Shown piece by piece: positions 18,170 to 26,005 of a stretch of DNA of 64,000 nucleotides. Location of the stretch: NCBI GenBank assembly GCA_012103535.1, contig WLWQ01000002.1, forward strand, positions 930,001-994,000. Reading direction: 5' to 3'. The notes beneath the pieces were generated by a model, which did not search any database, was not told the origin of the DNA, and was given only the letters and a program-made list of their open reading frames with translations. Source of the DNA: Pseudomonadales bacterium (lineage in GTDB: Bacteria; Pseudomonadota; Gammaproteobacteria; Pseudomonadales; Pseudohongiellaceae). The position numbers were made by a program, and so were the translations under genes. How positions within the stretch are numbered: the first letter of the stretch is position 1; every line of letters begins with the position of its first letter.

Positions 18170-18922
18170 TTAATTATAAGGAAGCAACTGAAACGAGCCG
18201 CCATTTTCTCTGGCAACGTTACTCATCAGGGCGACATAATTGTCTGCGCTTGATCGATATTGTTCTGGCCCCATAAAGATTGTAGAGAATGCAATACTAT
18301 GGATGCGAGCCAATTTTTCACCGCTAGCAGGATCTGTATTCAGCTCAATAATTTCTGCAAGCACACTATCAATAGAAATCTCCGCATTTTGTAAATCATC
18401 TCCAATTACATAAATACTGATCTGTTGATTGCTTTCAGCGAGGGAGTTAAATACTTCGTTTAAGCCTTCTATGGGGGAACTATTGCTGTAAGGATTCCAA
18501 TTATGCAGAGTTGCGAGTAAATTTTCTCGATGGGTCTCAGTGTTAGGAATCCATTCGGAGCCAAAGCGTGAAAGCACATAGTCACCCATATCATTAACGA
18601 TCTGAATCCCAGTTAGATCTGGATAGAGAGCCATTGTCGATTCAATAGTGTCGAGCATTTTATTCCAGCTCGGGTTGTTAAACATGCTTCCAGACGTGTC
18701 TACGATGAATACCAGGAATTCGCTATCAGCAGGTAAACTTTTCGAGCTGCGCTCTGATTCATTGAAAAGAGCCTGATTTTCCTGGCTAAGCAGCGGCAGC
18801 ACATCCGGAGCAATATATTCCGCTGGAATTTCTGAAAGGCTTGGGTTTACAGAATTGGTTGAGGCACCGCAACTAAACATGGCAGCACCCAGAATTACGA
18901 ATACAAAGAAATTTTTAAACAT
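18170..18922 (-). CDS. VWA-domain lipoprotein (putative)
   Basis: 250 aa. A hydrophobic leader ends in AMFSC (C18), an acceptable though imperfect lipobox. The single von Willebrand A domain begins EFLVFIVDTSGSMF, with the MIDAS D75-x-S-x-S intact; SPIEGLNEVF supplies the second metal-site Thr/Ser region, and IYVIGDD the later strand. VWA proteins bind partner proteins through a bound divalent cation. No partner such as a MoxR ATPase is adjacent. It is the only minus-strand gene between 14.4 and 21.7 kb. Confidence 0.8.
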   Translation of the reverse strand: MFKNFFVFVILGAAMFSCGASTNSVNPSLSEIPAEYIAPDVLPLLSQENQALFNESERSSKSLPADSEFLVFIVDTSGSMFNNPSWNKMLDTIESTMALYPDLTGIQIVNDMGDYVLSRFGSEWIPNTETHRENLLATLHNWNPYSNSSPIEGLNEVFNSLAESNQQISIYVIGDDLQNAEISIDSVLAEIIELNTDPASGEKLARIHSIAFSTIFMGPEQYRSSADNYVALMSNVARENGGSFQLLPYN

Positions 18923-19033
18923 GAGCTATCCTCCCGGACCCAGAGCAGTTGTTGGCGGATAGTTATTCACTAAGTTGACTCTAAATTGGCCAATAAGTTC
19001 ATAAACCATAGCATTTGCCGCGTCTAAGAAATA

Positions 19034-19060
19034 GTTCAGATTCGTTCAGATTCTGTTCAG
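19034..19060. repeat. Three short direct repeats (GTTCAGATTC-type iterons)
   Basis: GTTCAGATTC occurs at 19034-19043 and 19044-19053, followed after one base by GTTCAG at 19055-19060. The 10-11 bp period is one helical turn, as in binding sites for OmpR/PhoB-type response regulators. No known consensus matches. Confidence 0.6.
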
Positions 19061-19167
19061 CCACTATTCGCTAGTCTCTTTCCCCTAACGGGATGGTTAG
19101 GCAGAGCAGGCATTCCTCGCAAAACCCACATCTTATTGTCCTGTTTCGCACTGACATAATTTCCGTT

Positions 19168-19211
19168 AATCCCCACTCTTTTATATGGCGGATAGAGAGT
19201 GGGGATTTTTT
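19168..19211 (+). terminator. Strong rho-independent terminator with no upstream gene on its strand
   Basis: AATCCCCACTCT (19168-19179) pairs perfectly over 12 bp with 19196-19207; the 16-nt loop contains GGCGGATAG, and six T residues end at 19211. Confidence 0.8.
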
Positions 19212-19360
19212 ATGCTCTGCAAAAATAATCACTGCGCTTTTGCACCACTTCCCACATTCTAAATTCGATTGGAAACCGAACTTGATCTGAACTAAATCTT
19301 TGATAAGATTCAGTTTTTGTCACTCGTGCGGGAATACTGCGCGATTTGCCGCGGGATCTA

Positions 19361-20734
19361 ATGACAATACGCAGTTGCACGCCAGCTCGGGCTCAAGCCC
19401 AGTTTCTCAAAATCTGGTTTTTCTTCATCATTGCCGGCGCGCTGGCAATGTCTTCCACGCTGAATGCGCAAAATGACGATCTCTCAATCTATGCCACTCC
19501 AGCGGATATGAGTGGTGTACATTTTTATTTGATAACGGTGGATGTAGGAGATGCGGTTTGGGATAACTTCGGCCATACCGCGCTGCGCGTGTTCGATGAG
19601 AACAACAATACCGACACAGTGTTTAACTGGGGAAATTTCAGTATCAGCGGCGGTGTAGTCGGTTTTTCCTGGGATTTTTTCAAAGGCATTATGAACTACA
19701 GACTGGCGACTAATTCCCCAAGCCAGGAAATCGCCATGTATAGGTCTCAGCAGAGGACCATATGGCAGGACCGAATTAATCTCACTAATCCGCAAAAAGA
19801 ACGACTCTATCGCCGCTTGATGTGGAATCTCGAGCCAGGGAATGTGGTGTATCCCTACCAGTATTTTTTCGATAACTGCACGACTAAAGTCAGGGATTAT
19901 CTGGACGAAGCCTTAACAGGCAGAATTAGCCGCCAATATGTCGGCGATTCAGGCGTTAGCTTTCGAGATGCAGTTCAAGATCATTATGAATCGGTGGGTT
20001 TAATCGGGTTTTCTCTCGATATCCTGATGAACAGCAATATCGATAGAAACATGACTGAATGGGAAGACATGTTCGTTCCTCTGCAATTTCGTGAACGACT
20101 TAAGCATGTCCAATCAGACGTGGCAGAGGGTGGTGAACAACTTATGCTCCTGTCTGATCCCCAAGTAATTGCTGAATTTTCTCCACCTACAGCAGACTCG
20201 AATCCTTATCAATTGGCTGCTCTGGTATTGATTAGCCCAGTTTTGCTGTTGCTATTAATGTTAAAGCGTATTCCCCAATCTTACTTCGCTACCCATTCTC
20301 GTATCGGATTTAAAGCGGCTGGAATCAATTTCAGAATTCTCGCCTTGCTGGGTTTGCTTACTGCTGTTTTCAGTGGAGTCTATGGCATCTTGATGTTGGG
20401 GAGTTGGTTCGTCTCAGATCATGTGGATACTCATCACAACATAAACCTCCTGTTGTTTTGGCCCACGGACATATTAGGAGTGGTAGTGGCGCTACGCTGG
20501 TTCTTCTTATGCAAACCCTGGCCAATGACAAATAATAGTGCGCCTTTTATTAACTACTATTTATTGGCCCACGTGTTAGCCATGGTGCTGTACGTGGTGA
20601 TTGCGTTTTTTGAATTGCTTACTCAATCGATGGGTAATATTGCGCTCTATGTAGTGCCTGGATTTTTGTTGTTCACGCTTTTGATTTGGGTAGTTGGTTT
20701 CGAACCGGTAAAACCCAAAAATATGTTTTTCTGA
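19361..20734 (+). CDS. DUF4105 (Lnb N-terminal periplasmic-like) membrane protein
   Basis: About 457 aa from ATG 19361; a TTG at 19346 is possible. An N-terminal hydrophobic segment precedes a periplasmic domain with the DUF4105 hallmarks FGHTALRVF, FNWGNFS and the Cys-containing FDNCTTKVRDYLDEAL. The C-terminal ~180 residues carry about five to six transmembrane helices. In the Lnb lipoprotein acyltransferase family of Firmicutes a related domain uses His and Cys for N-acylation of lipoproteins; DUF4105 proteins in Gram-negatives are unassigned. The conserved His and Cys are present here. The next gene starts within 15 bp. Confidence 0.8.
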   Translation: MTIRSCTPARAQAQFLKIWFFFIIAGALAMSSTLNAQNDDLSIYATPADMSGVHFYLITVDVGDAVWDNFGHTALRVFDENNNTDTVFNWGNFSISGGVVGFSWDFFKGIMNYRLATNSPSQEIAMYRSQQRTIWQDRINLTNPQKERLYRRLMWNLEPGNVVYPYQYFFDNCTTKVRDYLDEALTGRISRQYVGDSGVSFRDAVQDHYESVGLIGFSLDILMNSNIDRNMTEWEDMFVPLQFRERLKHVQSDVAEGGEQLMLLSDPQVIAEFSPPTADSNPYQLAALVLISPVLLLLLMLKRIPQSYFATHSRIGFKAAGINFRILALLGLLTAVFSGVYGILMLGSWFVSDHVDTHHNINLLLFWPTDILGVVVALRWFFLCKPWPMTNNSAPFINYYLLAHVLAMVLYVVIAFFELLTQSMGNIALYVVPGFLLFTLLIWVVGFEPVKPKNMFF

Positions 20735-20744
20735 GGGAATGGCA

Positions 20745-21704
20745 ATGAACGCTTTGAGAAGTGCAGATGCTGTGCGAGCAGATAAACTCGACCCCATCGC
20801 TCAAAAGGTCGCGGATGCTTCTGCTCGACTTCCTCAAATAGAAGACGGCACTCCAGAAGATGCCCGGGCGTTTCGCAATGAAAAAGGCAATCCCTTTGCG
20901 CCGGATCCTTGTGCCATTGATTCAGTCGAGGACAGAGAGATTCCCATCGGCTCCGGCTCTCTCAAGATACGGATATATCGCCCCTATGGTTGGAAAGAAG
21001 GCTTAAATGCCGGTTTCGTTTTTTTTCATGGTGGGGGTTTCGTGCTCGGAGACGTTGAGCAATACGATACAGTGGTGCAACACATCGTCGCCAAGAGTGG
21101 CTGTATCGCCATTTCCGTTGAATATTTATTAGCGCCAGACAATAAAATAAAAGGCATTCATCGGGATGGCTTCGATGCCTATAAATGGATTCGTGATAAT
21201 TCCGCAGACCTGGGTATCGAAGCTGACAAGATAGCAATCGGTGGCGACAGTGCTGGAGGCAATTTGAGCATTGGTGTTGAGCTACTTTGTAAGCAAGAGA
21301 ATTATCCCATTCCTATTTACCAGGTGCTGATTTATCCCTCTGTCGATCTTCCCATGAGTTTTCACTCGGTAGAAGAATTTGCTGAGGGTTACTTCTTAAC
21401 TAAAAAAGGCATGACCTGGTTTCGTAGCCACTATCTGGAAACGCCAGAACAGGCTAGCGATCCTGTATTATTGTTTTTAGAACGGGACTTAAGCGGTTTG
21501 TCTCCAGCTTTTCTGGTTACTGCCGGATTCGATCCACTGCGGGATGAAGGCAAAGCGTTCGCCGATCGATTGCAGCAGCATGATGTAGCTGTTGAACACG
21601 TTTGTTATACCGACATGATTCACGGTTTCATTTCGTTTGCTGGTGGAATTCCAGCGGGAATGGAATTGATTGAAGATATTTCCGTAAGGCTTAAACAAAT
21701 TTAA
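20745..21704 (+). CDS. Hormone-sensitive-lipase-type alpha/beta-hydrolase (esterase)
   Basis: 319 aa from ATG 20745, which has GAGGGA at ideal distance; ATG 20739 is too close to it. The HSL-family HGGGF oxyanion motif is at about residue 95, the nucleophile elbow GDSAGG near 169, the catalytic Asp in GFDPLRDEG and the His in MIHGF. It hydrolyses short- to medium-chain esters in the cytoplasm. It lies directly downstream of the DUF4105 gene, probably in the same transcript, and ends at a bidirectional terminator. Confidence 0.88.
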   Translation: MNALRSADAVRADKLDPIAQKVADASARLPQIEDGTPEDARAFRNEKGNPFAPDPCAIDSVEDREIPIGSGSLKIRIYRPYGWKEGLNAGFVFFHGGGFVLGDVEQYDTVVQHIVAKSGCIAISVEYLLAPDNKIKGIHRDGFDAYKWIRDNSADLGIEADKIAIGGDSAGGNLSIGVELLCKQENYPIPIYQVLIYPSVDLPMSFHSVEEFAEGYFLTKKGMTWFRSHYLETPEQASDPVLLFLERDLSGLSPAFLVTAGFDPLRDEGKAFADRLQQHDVAVEHVCYTDMIHGFISFAGGIPAGMELIEDISVRLKQI

Positions 21705-21710
21705 GCGCAC

Positions 21711-21740
21711 AAAAAAGCCGAGCATCTAGCTCGGCTTTCG
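21711..21740. terminator. Bidirectional terminator between esterase and pal
   Basis: AAGCCGAGC (21715-21723) and GCTCGGCTT (21729-21737) enclose loop ATCTA. A-rich sequence on the left gives a T-run for the minus strand; TTTCG follows on plus. Confidence 0.85.
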
Positions 21741-21755
21741 CTATTGCAAATAACT

Positions 21756-22301
21756 TTATGGAGTAACGATTTCGACGCGACGGTTGCGCTGATAAGCGGT
21801 TTCCGAAGTGCCGCGATCGGCAGGTCGTTCCTCGCCGTAGCTGACAGTTTCTATCTGATTGCGGGCGACGCCATTTACGATCAAATAGTTAAGAATGCTA
21901 TTTGTTCGCCTCTCACCCAGTGCCAGGTTGTATTCCCGGGTTCCACGCTCGTCGGCATGGCCTTCGAGTCGGACACGTCTGCTGGAATTTGCAGCCAAAT
22001 CTTGTGCGTGAAAGTTTAATACATCACGGTCTGCAGGGCGGAAGTCGGAAATGTCGAAGTCAAAATAGAATACTCGGGTTGCCAACGCAGAACGACGCAT
22101 GCGTTCTTCCGCTGCTGCAGCGCGTGCGGCTGCGGCTTCCTCTAATTCCTGTGTGCGTCGAGTAGTAGCATCTATCCCAGTTTCACCACTGTCAGCAGCA
22201 ACTTCACTTGTTTCAGCTTCTTCGCTGGTTGAGCTACAGGCAACCACGCTACTCAATGCAAACAAGAGTAATACCAGTTTAAAAAGATGGTTTATTTTCA
22301 T
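21756..22301 (-). CDS. pal: Peptidoglycan-associated lipoprotein (Pal/OmpA C-terminal family)
   Basis: 181 aa. The signal ends in a lipobox with C22 (SSVVACSS). A low-complexity Glu/Ala/Arg linker (about 50-75) precedes an OmpA-like peptidoglycan-binding domain with FYFDFDIS, RVRLEGHADERGTREYN, LALGERRTNSI and NRRVEIV. The Asp and Arg that bind diaminopimelate are in place. It would anchor the outer membrane to the wall. Normally pal follows tolQRAB and precedes cpoB; here it is alone, with convergent and divergent neighbours, so it is either a relocated pal or a paralogue. Confidence 0.88.
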   Translation of the reverse strand: MKINHLFKLVLLLFALSSVVACSSTSEEAETSEVAADSGETGIDATTRRTQELEEAAAARAAAAEERMRRSALATRVFYFDFDISDFRPADRDVLNFHAQDLAANSSRRVRLEGHADERGTREYNLALGERRTNSILNYLIVNGVARNQIETVSYGEERPADRGTSETAYQRNRRVEIVTP

Positions 22302-22644
22302 GTCAGAACCTACTTAAGGGGGCAAAAAATCTCGGAAAGTCAATGTATTAAATTGAAGGCGAAGAATACCCCATTTGCAGGGTCAAATCCATTGAGACAA
22401 CTCAATACAAAGTCGAGTATTAAATAGGCTTGACGCCTGAAATCGTTGAAGATTTTCCCATTTTTTAGGCTTAATCCTGCATCGAGCATTCGTTCGATTT
22501 TTGTTTATTTGCCCACTAGATAAATGTTAATCTTTCGACGCTTCGAAACTCGCCAACGGATGGCAGTCGAAGCGCATTCAACGTGTTGCTCCCGCTTTCA
22601 GCGCTCTATGGCCTGCCGGGATGCCCCCAACGAGGAGAGAATAA
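22302..22644. promoter_or_regulatory. 343-bp divergent promoter region (pal / acyl-CoA dehydrogenase operon)
   Basis: No CDS is seen. A 6+6 palindrome, ATTGAG-acaa-CTCAAT (22391-22406), could be an operator. GAGGAGAG immediately before 22645 is the ribosome-binding site of the GTG-started dehydrogenase. The region must hold promoters in both directions, but no hexamer pair stands out. Confidence 0.45.
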
Positions 22645-23844
22645 GTGGACGCTGATTTTACAGCCGAAGACCTAAGCTTTCAGGAAGACGTTCGAACTTT
22701 TTTGGAGAATGAATTTCCTGAGGAATATCGTTCCAAGATTGATGCCAACAAGCGGTTAAGTAAGGAAGAGATAGTAAATTGGCAGAAGATTCTTTTTGCT
22801 AAGGGATGGGCGGCGCCTTCCTGGCCGGAAAAGTATGGCGGTACCGGATGGTCGCAAATTCAGAAACATATTTTCGCAACCGAAATGGGTTTAATCGGTG
22901 CGCCGGAACCTGTTCCATTTGGCATGAAAATGGTTGCTCCAATTATCATGGCCTATGGCTCCGATGAACAAAAAGCACGATTTCTACCGGATATCTTAGA
23001 GAGCAATGTCTGGTGGTGTCAGGGATATTCCGAACCTAATGCAGGATCCGACCTGGCCTCCTTAAAAACATCTGCAGTTCGAGACGGCGATCATTTCATT
23101 GTCAACGGCGCCAAGACCTGGAACACCTACGGTCAGTATGCAGATTGGATCTTCTGCCTGGTTAGAACCGACAATACCGTGAAGAAGCAGGAAGGCATTA
23201 GTTTTCTACTCATCGACATGAATACCCCCGGTGTCACCCTTAGACCAATTTATCTGCTGGACGGCCATGCCGAGGTTAATGAAGTATTTTTCGATGATGT
23301 AAAAGTTCCAGTCGAAAATCTGATTGGCGAAGAAAACAAAGGGTGGACCTACGCCAAGGTATTGTTAACACACGAACGCACCAATATTTCTGGTGTACCC
23401 CGTGGTAAGCGTCGATTGCGTGCCTTAAAACGCATTGCTGCCGAAACCGATGACGGTTTTGGCAATAACATGCTGGAAAATCATACCTTCAGGAATCGCG
23501 TAGCGGATATCGAAATCGAACTGAAGGCTCTTGAGTATGCAGAATTGCGTACCCTGGCATCCATTTCCACTGGCAAAGCTCCAGGACCCGAATCATCGAT
23601 TCTAAAAATCGTTGGTACCGAATTAGCGCAACGAATTGACGAAATTTTTGTCGATCTGGCGGGCTATCTGTGTCTTCCTTTCGTGCCAGAGCAGTTTGAA
23701 GATGGATTTCAGGGCGACCCGGTGGGACCAGGAAATTCGGCCGCCTACGCATTGACCTATTTTAATAATAGGAAAGCGTCCATCTATGGCGGCTCGAATG
23801 AAATTCAGCGCAATATTATTTGCAAAGCAGTATTAGGTCTGTAA
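22645..23844 (+). CDS. Acyl-CoA dehydrogenase, large-subunit type of a paired enzyme
   Basis: 399 aa, GTG start with strong GAGGAGAG. It has the three-domain acyl-CoA dehydrogenase fold: the FAD-contacting loop CQGYSEPNAGSDLASLKT near residue 130 and a C-terminal SIYGGSNEIQRNII. The usual catalytic Glu of YEGT is replaced (YGGS), as in subunits of heteromeric (alpha2beta2) dehydrogenases such as PimC or the mycobacterial FadE pairs. The next gene encodes the likely partner 27 bp downstream. Probable role: FAD-dependent alpha,beta-desaturation of a CoA ester, perhaps dicarboxylic or branched. Confidence 0.88.
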   Translation: MDADFTAEDLSFQEDVRTFLENEFPEEYRSKIDANKRLSKEEIVNWQKILFAKGWAAPSWPEKYGGTGWSQIQKHIFATEMGLIGAPEPVPFGMKMVAPIIMAYGSDEQKARFLPDILESNVWWCQGYSEPNAGSDLASLKTSAVRDGDHFIVNGAKTWNTYGQYADWIFCLVRTDNTVKKQEGISFLLIDMNTPGVTLRPIYLLDGHAEVNEVFFDDVKVPVENLIGEENKGWTYAKVLLTHERTNISGVPRGKRRLRALKRIAAETDDGFGNNMLENHTFRNRVADIEIELKALEYAELRTLASISTGKAPGPESSILKIVGTELAQRIDEIFVDLAGYLCLPFVPEQFEDGFQGDPVGPGNSAAYALTYFNNRKASIYGGSNEIQRNIICKAVLGL

Positions 23845-23871
23845 GCGAAGGATTAAGAAGAGGTTAAGAAA

Positions 23872-25005
23872 GTGGATTTTTCATATTCTGAAGTACAACT
23901 AATGCTGCAAGACTCGGTGCAGAAGTTTGTGCAGAAAAGCTACGATCATGATACCCGTAGTAAAATAGTCGAAAGTGAAGACGGTTTCAGTAAGGAAAAT
24001 TGGCAGCTGTTTGCAGAGCTTGGTTGGCTTGCCGTTCCTTTTACCGAAGAAGACGGCGGCCTCGGTGGTTCAGCCGTAGACTTAATTGTCATGATGGAGG
24101 AGTTTGGTAAAGCAAATTTAGTTGAACCCTTCACCGCAACCGCCGTTTTAAGTGGTGGCCTCATTGCAAAATTAGCCGATGGTGAAAGAAAAAGCCAACT
24201 ACTGGAACAACTCGTTACCGGTAATCTGCAGTTAGCTTGCGCCTATGCCGAGCCTGGTAGTCGTTTTAATTTAAGCAAAGTAACGACAAGCGCCAAAACC
24301 GATGGCGACGAAGTCATTATCAATGGCAGTAAGATCGCAGTCTTGAATGCATCGAATGCAGATCAAATTCTAGTGGTGGCAAGAGAGTCCGGTGCTGAAA
24401 CTGATGAAGAGGGCATTTCAATTTTTATGGTGGCTGCAAATGCTGACGGTGTTTCAATTAGTGCCTTTACTAATTTCGATGGAAAGAAATCCTCTGAAGT
24501 TAACTTTGCCAACGTCAAAGTCTCTGCAAGTAATCGCTTGGGTGCAGCAGGTCAGGCTCATGCCGCGCTACAGAAAATTGTAGATCGCGCTACCGTTGGC
24601 GTTAGTGCGGAAGCAGTTGGTGCTCTCGAATCATTGTTGCAAAAAACAGTTGAATACAGCAAAACCCGTAAACAATTCGGCACCGTGATCGGCACGTTCC
24701 AAGCTTTGCAACATCGTATGGCCGATATGTTTATCGAGTGCCAGTTAGCCCGCTCGATAGTTGTGATGGCGGCGATGCAGTTAGATAGTTCGGCTTCTGA
24801 ATTGGAGCAGACTAAATCAGTCTCTGCCGCTAAGAGTCGCGTTGGTAAGGCTATTCGCCATGTTAGTCAGGAAGCCATTCAAATCCATGGCGGAATCGGC
24901 ATGACCGATGAGCTCGATGTAGGGCACCTGTTCAAACGGGTGACAGCAATCGATATCATGTTCGGCAATGCTGATTATCACACCGAACGCTTCGCAGCTC
25001 TTTAA
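23872..25005 (+). CDS. Acyl-CoA dehydrogenase, small-subunit type of the same pair
   Basis: 377 aa, GTG start. The middle domain has CAYAEPGSRFNLSK in place of the usual FAD loop. The C-terminal domain keeps the KTRKQFGTVIGTFQALQHR and IQIHGGIGMTDELDVG segments that bind FAD across the dimer. The C-terminus lacks the YEGT/IQR motif. This complementary pattern of retained and lost motifs with the upstream protein indicates a heteromeric enzyme. The two genes are 27 bp apart. Confidence 0.87.
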   Translation: MDFSYSEVQLMLQDSVQKFVQKSYDHDTRSKIVESEDGFSKENWQLFAELGWLAVPFTEEDGGLGGSAVDLIVMMEEFGKANLVEPFTATAVLSGGLIAKLADGERKSQLLEQLVTGNLQLACAYAEPGSRFNLSKVTTSAKTDGDEVIINGSKIAVLNASNADQILVVARESGAETDEEGISIFMVAANADGVSISAFTNFDGKKSSEVNFANVKVSASNRLGAAGQAHAALQKIVDRATVGVSAEAVGALESLLQKTVEYSKTRKQFGTVIGTFQALQHRMADMFIECQLARSIVVMAAMQLDSSASELEQTKSVSAAKSRVGKAIRHVSQEAIQIHGGIGMTDELDVGHLFKRVTAIDIMFGNADYHTERFAAL

Positions 25006-25023
25006 CCCGCATATTGCATCAAA

Positions 25024-25145
25024 TGATCGTTTCCAGGCCAAATCTAGCGTCGCCTTTTGAATTTTTATTCGCTTACAATAGTTTCAACTATTCTGCGCGA
25101 AGAAAAATTCAAAAGGCGACGCTAGATTTGGCCTGGAAACGATCA
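25024..25145. repeat. 122-bp near-perfect inverted repeat (49-bp arms, nested hairpin)
   Basis: Arms at 25024-25072 and 25097-25145 pair over 49 positions with a single mismatch. The 24-nt centre contains a further perfect 7-bp hairpin (AATAGTT/AACTATT). It lies in the gap between the second dehydrogenase and the histidine phosphatase, both on plus. Short frames through it are artefacts of the palindrome. No flanking target-site duplication is obvious. It could be a MITE-like element, a processing or terminator structure, or a cruciform. Confidence 0.9.
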
Positions 25146-25266
25146 GCGTTCGACCGCAATATGTGGAAACGACTAATGATACTCCAGCGATTTAACATTT
25201 AACTAATGTCGATTAATCTAAGCGAATTTGGTGCAACATGTGGATTTTTATTTTTGGAACTGCATC

Positions 25267-25977
25267 ATGAGTGAACTCATTTTTGTTCGACATGGGCAGG
25301 CTTCTTTCGGTCAGAAATCCTACGACAAACTCAGCGACCTTGGGATTGAACAGGTGCGCATACTTGCGCGTCATTGGCAGCTGGTGGGGGAAGAATTCGA
25401 TCACATCTATGCTGGTTCTCTGCTGCGACAGCAGGAAACTGCGCAAGAACTAATGCCGGTAGTTAAAAGCAGCCCTGTTGAGCCAGAAACTCACGCGGGT
25501 CTGAATGAATACAACGGTGATTCGCTCATCAAAATTCATTTACGGGACATAGGCGAATTCCCTGACCCGGAATCTGAGTTTGGTGGCACAATAAATGAAG
25601 CAAGATCATTCCAGCAGGTGTTCGAAGAGGCCACCGCTAAATGGATTCGCGATGAGCTTGAGCCCACGGAACTTGAACCCAACTTCGAAGCCTGGGGGAT
25701 ATTCAAGGAAAGAGTTTATAGCGCCTTAGACCACATCATGGCGCAGCATAGCGGTGGCAGTCGCGTGCTTATCTCTACTTCAGGTGGTGTGATAGCCCTG
25801 GCGCTGCAGCGAGTGCTGCAGTTTCCCGATGATCAGGTCATTCAAACTAATTGGATGGTGCACAATAGTTCCGTTACTCGTATTCGTTATGGAAATGGTA
25901 AGATTTCGCTCACTCAATTTAATAGCCTTCCTCATCTAGAGAAAGAGGGCATGCAGCAGTTTGTGACTTATCGCTAA
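25267..25977 (+). CDS. Histidine phosphatase (phosphoglycerate-mutase-like)
   Basis: 236 aa from ATG 25267, so that the catalytic motif FVRHGQ falls at residues 6-11, as in the family. Second-site residues include the RQQETAQEL Arg segment, the acid in GLNEYNGDS, and a late His candidate region STSGGVIALALQ in which the usual G-H is replaced by G-G. Loss of that His makes true phosphatase activity less certain. It lies inside the catabolic operon between the palindrome and the kinase-like gene (28 bp gap). Confidence 0.8.
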   Translation: MSELIFVRHGQASFGQKSYDKLSDLGIEQVRILARHWQLVGEEFDHIYAGSLLRQQETAQELMPVVKSSPVEPETHAGLNEYNGDSLIKIHLRDIGEFPDPESEFGGTINEARSFQQVFEEATAKWIRDELEPTELEPNFEAWGIFKERVYSALDHIMAQHSGGSRVLISTSGGVIALALQRVLQFPDDQVIQTNWMVHNSSVTRIRYGNGKISLTQFNSLPHLEKEGMQQFVTYR

Positions 25978-26005
25978 GTCATAAATAAGAGACCTAGGAA
26001 CAGTA

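Larger units (their letters stand above)
18923..19360. other. 438-bp intergenic region with direct repeats and an orphan terminator
   Basis: This divergent region between the VWA and DUF4105 genes holds no convincing CDS. It contains three GTTCAG-type direct repeats (19034-19060), a CCTAAC/GTTAGG hairpin with loop GGGATG (19084-19101) and a strong plus-strand terminator (19168-19211) that no upstream plus-strand gene explains. Together these suggest a small RNA of roughly 100-200 nt, or a leader with premature termination for the downstream gene. Confidence 0.5.

Noticed and set aside
19093..19290. 65-codon frame in the intergenic region
   Set aside because: It crosses a strong terminator hairpin, has no ribosome-binding site and does not look like protein; the region fits RNA or leader better.
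25014..25202. 62-codon frame across the long palindrome
   Set aside because: Its sequence is dictated by the inverted repeat, and it lacks a ribosome-binding site.
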